Shown here: piece by piece, positions 41,896-45,821 of the stretch
Numbering within the stretch: the stretch's first letter is position 1
Layout of the letters: every line of letters starts with the position of its first letter
From: CAZAFL01 sp964484465
Lineage (GTDB): Bacteria; Bacteroidota; Ignavibacteria; UBA10030; SZUA-254
Assembly: GCA_964484465.1 (NCBI GenBank)
Contig: CAZAFL010000026.1
Location: forward strand, 1 to 45,821
Direction of reading: 5' to 3'
Length of the DNA stretch: 45,821 bases
Position numbers and translations under genes: made by a program
Notes under the pieces: generated by a model
What the model saw: only the letters and a program-made list of their open reading frames with translations
Told to the model about the DNA's origin: nothing
Database searches by the model: none

Positions 41896-42930
41896 ATGAA
41901 GGTATGCCTCGCCACATACCAGTCAGCGATGTTGTTAAAAGGAGGACCGCGAACGCAGATCTTTCAGACGAAGCGGTGCCTTGAACAACTTGGCGTCGAG
42001 TGTACACTCTTCGAGTCTTGGAGAGAAGTTGCCAAAGAGAGCGTCGACTTGATCCATCTCTTCGGTGCGAATATCGGCTCATACCATCTTGCAAGAGAAA
42101 TCCACAAACTCGGCATTCCGATGGTTGTCTCACCGATATTTTTTTCCCGTCATTCACCGATATTCCTGCGAACTGCACTAACAGTCGACCATACGCTCCG
42201 AAATTTTGTGAAAGGAACGTGGAGCGATTACGGATTAGTGACGGAAATATGTTCATGGGCGAGGGCTGTTGCTCCAAATACGATGAAGGAAGGATATTTG
42301 CTGGAAAAGGGGTTCGGGATTCCGCGCGAAAACATTACAATGATCCCGAATGGTGTGGAAGAACGGTTTTACCATGCTCGACCCGACGCGTTCAGGAAGA
42401 AATTCGGGATGGAAAATTTTATCCTCAATGTCGGACATATAGGTCCGGGAAGGAAGAATGTTCTGCGGCTTATTCAGTCGCTGGAAAAAATCAATATTCC
42501 CGCCGTTATTATCGGCAGGATTGAGGACAATGATTATGGGAGGAGGTGCATGGAGCAGGGGAAGAAGAACCCCCGACTCCTGATGCTCGAAAGTATCCCG
42601 AATGATTCCGAACTTCTCTCATCGGCGTACGCAGCATGTGACGTATTTGTGCTGCCATCCCTCTTTGAAACTCCTGGGATCGCCGCGCTGGAAGCGGGGC
42701 TGGCAGGAGCAAAGGTTGTCGTCACGAAATATGGAGGGACCGAAGAATATTTCGGTTCCTACGCAGAGTACGTCGAACCGACATCGTGGGAGTTGATTCA
42801 TCACGGCATCGTAACCGCTTTGAATAAGCCGAAAGACAATGCTCTGCGCGAACATGTGAAGAGTAACTTTCTCTGGGAGCGGGTGGGAGAGAGGACTCTG
42901 GAGTTGTACAGGAAGGTTTTGCACTCCTAA
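41896..42930 (+). CDS. Glycosyltransferase family 4
   Basis: This 344-residue GT-B enzyme has an N-terminal acceptor domain beginning MKVCLATYQSAMLLKGGPRT and a C-terminal donor domain. The phosphate-loop region IPNGVEERFYH, GHIGPGRKNVLRLI, and the E-x7-E block PSLFETPGIAALEAGLAGAK followed by YGGTEEYFG are present. It starts one base after the preceding stop and is the last gene of the cluster, converging with the DUF1801 gene six bases on. The sugar donor cannot be read from the sequence. Confidence 0.92.
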   Translation: MKVCLATYQSAMLLKGGPRTQIFQTKRCLEQLGVECTLFESWREVAKESVDLIHLFGANIGSYHLAREIHKLGIPMVVSPIFFSRHSPIFLRTALTVDHTLRNFVKGTWSDYGLVTEICSWARAVAPNTMKEGYLLEKGFGIPRENITMIPNGVEERFYHARPDAFRKKFGMENFILNVGHIGPGRKNVLRLIQSLEKINIPAVIIGRIEDNDYGRRCMEQGKKNPRLLMLESIPNDSELLSSAYAACDVFVLPSLFETPGIAALEAGLAGAKVVVTKYGGTEEYFGSYAEYVEPTSWELIHHGIVTALNKPKDNALREHVKSNFLWERVGERTLELYRKVLHS

Positions 42931-42936
42931 GTACCG

Positions 42937-43308
42937 TTAAACCCACCCAAGTCTCTTGTAGCATTTGAATCCTTCGTCCAGCGACTTTCTTATTTGCATC
43001 AGAAGCTCTTTGTCTAATTTTTTGATGTGGAAACACGCTTTCCCTTTGAGCATTGAAAGCAATTCCTTGCCGAGTAGGCTCTGCAACTTCGGATTCCCGT
43101 ATATCGGCATATAATAGTAGCCGACATAGGTGCTTTGAACGACCAATCCTGCAAAATACAATTCTTTCCGTTTTCTGCCGGCGATTTCCACTTCTTTCGT
43201 CGTCCAGAGCTCATAGCGTGACTTGCCATTGCTTCTTGCGACGAGCGGTGATTCGTATTTTGCAAGTAATGATTTTAACTGCAGGAAGATTTCAGCTTTG
43301 TCGCCCAT
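42937..43308 (-). CDS. DUF1801-like protein
   Basis: This 123-residue protein resembles the DUF1801/YdhG family. It has an N-terminal helix, a segment YELWTTKEVEIAGRKRKELYFAG, the mark VVQSTYVGYYYMPIYGNP and a C-terminal KGKACFHIKKLD. Members are small alpha/beta proteins with no assigned reaction. The gene starts 26 bases after the YCII-like gene and is probably cotranscribed with it. It ends six bases from the convergent glycosyltransferase gene, with no terminator hairpin seen. Confidence 0.75.
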   Translation of the reverse strand: MGDKAEIFLQLKSLLAKYESPLVARSNGKSRYELWTTKEVEIAGRKRKELYFAGLVVQSTYVGYYYMPIYGNPKLQSLLGKELLSMLKGKACFHIKKLDKELLMQIRKSLDEGFKCYKRLGWV

Positions 43309-43334
43309 ATTTAATAATTACAAAACTCATCGAC

Positions 43335-43715
43335 TTACGATTTCGGATAAACAAACCCCGTGCTCACTTCTTTCATCTTGATCGGGCGGACTTCTATTCT
43401 TGTATTCGGATTGAACTGAAACTCCGGGTTATCCTTCGCAATCGCGATCGCTTCGTTCAGGTCGGAAGCAAAGATGTGATAATACCCACCGATTACTTCT
43501 TTCGATTCATTGTACGGTGTATCGTTCCATACTTTGCCGGGGAAGGAGAGGATGCTGCCGTTCCATTCTATAGGCTGCGCTGAGATGAGTTTGCCTTCCT
43601 GTTTCAATTTCCCGATGTAGAGTTCACACCCTTTCAGGAATTTCTGATGTTGTTCGGGAGACAGCGTATCTTTGCTGTTGCTCTGTTTGCGGATAAAGAA
43701 CATGAATTCTTGCAT
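43335..43715 (-). CDS. YCII-related domain protein
   Basis: This 126-residue protein has the start MQEFMFFIRKQSN, then LSPEQHQKFLKGCELYIGKL, an ESKEVIGGYYHIFASDLNEAI segment and an IEVRPI strand. These match the YCII/DGPF-type ferredoxin-like fold often found near sigma factors or stress genes. The ATG at 43715 is used; a longer open frame upstream is not needed. A promoter with TTG-N21-TAGGTTTT lies just upstream. The function is unknown; some relatives are small dehalogenase-like or regulatory proteins. Confidence 0.75.
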   Translation of the reverse strand: MQEFMFFIRKQSNSKDTLSPEQHQKFLKGCELYIGKLKQEGKLISAQPIEWNGSILSFPGKVWNDTPYNESKEVIGGYYHIFASDLNEAIAIAKDNPEFQFNPNTRIEVRPIKMKEVSTGFVYPKS

Positions 43716-43742
43716 AGTGGTTGGTATCTCAGGTTGTTTATT

Positions 43743-43774
43743 AAAACCTATCGGCAGCCATCGCAAATCCCCAA
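43743..43774 (-). promoter_or_regulatory. Promoter for the YCII/DUF1801 genes
   Basis: TTG at 43774-43772, 21 bases, then TAGGTTTT at 43750-43743, one mismatch from TAnnTTTG. The predicted start is near 43737, giving a leader of about 22 nt to the ATG at 43715. Confidence 0.4.
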
Positions 43775-43841
43775 AAAACTTACTCAATATTTTACCGGTT
43801 GTCAAATGGCAGTTTCCCGACTGCCACAATGATGCTTGAAA

Positions 43842-43914
43842 CTGTCATTCCGACGAATCTCAATCATTGAGATTTCTCGTCGTCCCGCTGCTGCGGGACT
43901 CCTCGAAATGACAG
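43842..43914. repeat. REP-like cloverleaf palindrome
   Basis: This is a 73-base element bounded by CTGTCATT (43842-43849) and its complement AATGACAG (43907-43914). Inside are two hairpins. The first pairs CGACG+AATCTCAA (43851-43863) with TTGAGATT (43867-43874) and CGTCG (43878-43882). The second pairs GTCCCGC (43882-43888) with GCGGGAC (43893-43899). The form, starting with TGTCATTCC and ending GAAATGACA, is that of dispersed intergenic repeats seen in many related genomes. Only one copy is in this window. It lies 10 bases after the secreted-protein gene stop and may also end transcription. Confidence 0.65.
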
Positions 43915-43924
43915 ATTTATTCCA

Positions 43925-45655
43925 TCACATCTTCGCCGCCACGACAACTACGCCTTTCACCGTCTGTACCTGCCCGCCATCAGCGCTCAGCGCTTCAAGG
44001 AGTACCACATAAATCCCCATTCGCGCCCTGTTGTGGTTGTCGTCAAACCCGTCCCATATGATTTCACCGTTCGACCCAGTCGGCTCCGCATTTGCAAGTG
44101 TGCGGATAAGTCTTCCCATTACATCAAAAATTCGAATACGGATTAAACCGACTGTTGAAGTAAGTTTATATGAGATTATTGTTACATCCTCCTTGCCGTC
44201 GCCGTCAGGCGAAAAAGGGTTTGGTGAGAAGGAAACCGAAGCTTCGCCCGGCACCGCTACTGTAAACAGCGTATTTCGCTTACCGGGTGTTCCACCATCG
44301 GGACTCGCGCTCGTGCTCCAGTTTCGCCTATCGTTACTCGGTAAATCCGGATTAATACGCTCAAGGGATTTTCCGGAAACATCCATTACATCTGGATTGT
44401 GCCAGGATGGTGAGTAATGCACGCTGTCGATCATCATTCCCGTAGCATCACTCAACACAACATCATCACCATCGTTGTTAAGGCTTAACGATGGCTTGTT
44501 CAGAATTGTCGTCTGCCTGCTGTTCAGATATGGAAAACATCTGAGCAATGAAGAATCTGCGGCAACGACAACATACTCTTCGGAACCAATGACCAATGAC
44601 GACTTACTAATGACAAATTCATTCGCCTTCCCGCTCGTATCTCTTCGGTCAGAGAGTTTCCAGCCCAGAAGGTCGGCATTCTCCCTGCTTCGATTATACA
44701 ACTCTACATATTCAGGGCAACCGGTCCTCGGCTCGTACATGATTTCATTAATGATAACCGAATTCTTTGACAATCCGACAGAGTATCTATAATAAGAAAT
44801 ATCATTTGCAGGATTTTGATCCCCTAAAAGCTTCGCTGTCACAATAACAGCTGACTGACCTGTAGAAACATTCGTCAGATTAATTTTCAAACCAACAGTA
44901 TCATTCGGCAGAAGGACATCATCAACGGTTTGCGAAGAAATTAATTCATTTTCTTGAGGCAATGAATCATTATCCCGGTCGGCATAGAAATCTACTGTAA
45001 AATGCCGGACAGGAAGTGTACCTTCGTTCCTTATTGTTGCCAGGATTTCAACCGGATCTCCTGCATGGGGGTATTGTGGAAGAGTATGAACCGACAAAAT
45101 CCCGACATCGAGCTGGACTCTTGCGGTCACAATAATATTATCCAGTCGGATTGTGCCCGTTGTCCCTGTGCCATTGCCGATAATTCGCCACTGAAATTTT
45201 ACGGAAGGCATGTTACTCAATGCGGAGGGCAGGCTGAACTTTCGCAAGACGTATGCCGTTGTCCCGGCATTCTTTATTGTATCGCTTATCTGGATTGAAA
45301 ACGAAATGCCACCATCTGTGGAGGCCTCAATCAGCATTCCAGAATTGTGACTGCCCGATCGCCGCTCGTAAAATGAAATGCTGTCGGCCTGCCGGCCGGA
45401 AAAATCTAACGGCAGGGAAATAAGACTCTGACTGATTGTGGAATTACTACTCAGCACTGCATTTGAATCGGAGAACGGAACTGAAGATGTGGTCGTGAAA
45501 TCACCCGAAGGTGATCGGTGAGTTGTTGTCGACCATCCCGCAGGAAGAGCCGGAACTATAACCGTATCAAAATTTTCTTTGTATGGAAATTGTCGTTCCT
45601 GTGCTTCTGCGAAGCCAACAATAACAAGAAACAGAAGAATTCTCTTGAAATGCAT
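43925..45655 (-). CDS. Secreted multidomain protein: CARDB, lamin-tail and FlgD-like C-terminal domains
   Basis: This is a 576-residue exported protein. It has a signal peptide (residues 1-19), a beta-rich N-terminal domain like those of cleaved adhesins (20-175), and a CARDB-like domain (about 178-290, starting VQLDVGILSVHTLPQYPHAG). A lamin-tail domain (about 295-445, VIINEIMYEPRTGCPEYVEL) follows, then a FlgD-like Ig C-terminus (about 475-576, FSPNPFSPDGDGKEDVTI). Such C-termini act as outer-membrane sorting signals in this phylum (type IX-like). It probably sits on the surface or is released. GGGAGG precedes the ATG but can be hidden in an 8-bp stem (45658-45665 with 45694-45701). Confidence 0.85.
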   Translation of the reverse strand: MHFKRILLFLVIVGFAEAQERQFPYKENFDTVIVPALPAGWSTTTHRSPSGDFTTTSSVPFSDSNAVLSSNSTISQSLISLPLDFSGRQADSISFYERRSGSHNSGMLIEASTDGGISFSIQISDTIKNAGTTAYVLRKFSLPSALSNMPSVKFQWRIIGNGTGTTGTIRLDNIIVTARVQLDVGILSVHTLPQYPHAGDPVEILATIRNEGTLPVRHFTVDFYADRDNDSLPQENELISSQTVDDVLLPNDTVGLKINLTNVSTGQSAVIVTAKLLGDQNPANDISYYRYSVGLSKNSVIINEIMYEPRTGCPEYVELYNRSRENADLLGWKLSDRRDTSGKANEFVISKSSLVIGSEEYVVVAADSSLLRCFPYLNSRQTTILNKPSLSLNNDGDDVVLSDATGMMIDSVHYSPSWHNPDVMDVSGKSLERINPDLPSNDRRNWSTSASPDGGTPGKRNTLFTVAVPGEASVSFSPNPFSPDGDGKEDVTIISYKLTSTVGLIRIRIFDVMGRLIRTLANAEPTGSNGEIIWDGFDDNHNRARMGIYVVLLEALSADGGQVQTVKGVVVVAAKM

Positions 45656-45657
45656 AA

Positions 45658-45701
45658 CGCCTCCCTTTGAAAATTTGCGTATGATGTTCGCGCGGGAGGC
45701 G
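45658..45701 (-). promoter_or_regulatory. Inverted repeat covering the ribosome site of the secreted protein
   Basis: CGCCTCCC (minus strand, 45701-45694) is complementary to GGGAGGCG (45665-45658), which contains the ribosome-binding sequence of the gene starting at 45655. The loop is 28 bases. If the stem forms in the mRNA, the start would be masked. It may be chance, since the loop is long. Confidence 0.35.
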
Positions 45702-45712
45702 GAAAGCTTTAT

Positions 45713-45821
45713 TTAGGAGTTTTTCTCCACCCAGAGTTGAACTAAATTCAAGATTGTTTGAACGGCTTTGTCCATTCCCCGCACCGGAATCCATTCGAGC
45801 TTCCCGTGGAAATTCTCGCCG
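45713..45821 (-). CDS. M20 peptidase, probably peptidase T-like, C-terminal fragment
   Basis: This is the last 35 codons of a gene that begins beyond the right edge, ending at a TAA (45713-45715). The fragment has GENFHGKLEWIPVRGMDKAV followed by a hydrophobic helix. This matches the C-terminus of peptidase T-like M20 metallopeptidases, in which the His of this motif is a metal ligand and the following segment packs against the catalytic domain. It ends 57 bases before the secreted-protein start. Another M20 subfamily is possible. Confidence 0.55.
   Translation of the reverse strand, partial: GENFHGKLEWIPVRGMDKAVQTILNLVQLWVEKNS

Noticed and set aside
1..45821. CRISPR arrays, tRNA genes, IS elements, prophage
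   Set aside because: No evenly spaced repeats, no tRNA-like cloverleaf with TTCGA core, and no transposase or integrase gene could be found by reading either strand.

Overview
The window looks like a chromosomal contig from a member of the Bacteroidota/Chlorobiota (FCB) group, most like an Ignavibacteria-type lineage. This is inferred from gene content, not from a marker-gene tree. Supporting signs are a short primary sigma factor that begins almost directly at region 1.2, an S46 dipeptidyl-peptidase, a DUF2723 membrane protein, a DUF5683 protein, a secreted protein with a FlgD-like C-terminal sorting-type domain, and promoters of the form TTG-N20-TATATTTG/TATATTAA. Coding density is high, genes often overlap by ATGA, and no tRNA, rRNA, IS element, CRISPR or prophage was seen. 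No gene-free stretch exceeds 300 bases.

Left part (1-10996, all minus strand). Reading in the direction of transcription: a leader with promoter and hairpin, nif3-like, a coiled-coil zinc-ribbon protein, an RNase HI family gene, the RNase P RNA gene rnpB, recJ, a yebC-type regulator, ruvC, ruvA, ruvB, a large secreted metzincin-type protease, a PPC-domain (DUF296) protein and the N-terminus of a probable CoA-acylating aldehyde dehydrogenase that runs off the edge. Branch migration, Holliday junction resolution and single-strand exonuclease genes are packed together around rnpB.

Signalling pair (11226-14098). A receiver-DHp protein with no ATPase domain is divergent from a membrane GAF-GAF-GGDEF protein whose GGDEF motif is lost. 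Each has its own promoter in the shared spacer.

14140-17282 (plus). A small CxxC protein, an AbrB-like/PIN toxin-antitoxin pair with a damaged PIN active site, two tandem microcompartment vertex (EutN/CcmL) genes, rpoD, and an NlpC/P60 lipoprotein overlapping rpoD. The vertex genes and the left-edge aldehyde dehydrogenase suggest that the organism makes a bacterial microcompartment whose main shell genes lie outside the window.

17382-23315 (plus). def-fmt, a rhodanese and a DoxX/MauE-like membrane protein, then a CopD-like membrane protein with a small leader ORF, parA, parB, ridA and a DUF5683 protein.

23342-28903 (minus). An M61 peptidase, a Y-family polymerase and an S46 peptidase.

29036-33852 (plus). 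lepA behind a strong 5' hairpin, two different signal peptidase I genes, and hemW.

33860-42930 (plus). A DUF2723 protein followed by a compact surface-glycan cluster: GT9, a GT4 that lacks a normal start codon, a Wzx-like flippase, an amidotransferase-like/NodB-like fusion and a second GT4. It probably builds and exports an oligosaccharide or modifies exported molecules.

Right end (minus). DUF1801 and YCII-like genes, a REP-like cloverleaf element, a large secreted lamin-tail/CARDB protein, and the C-terminus of an M20 (peptidase T-like) peptidase.
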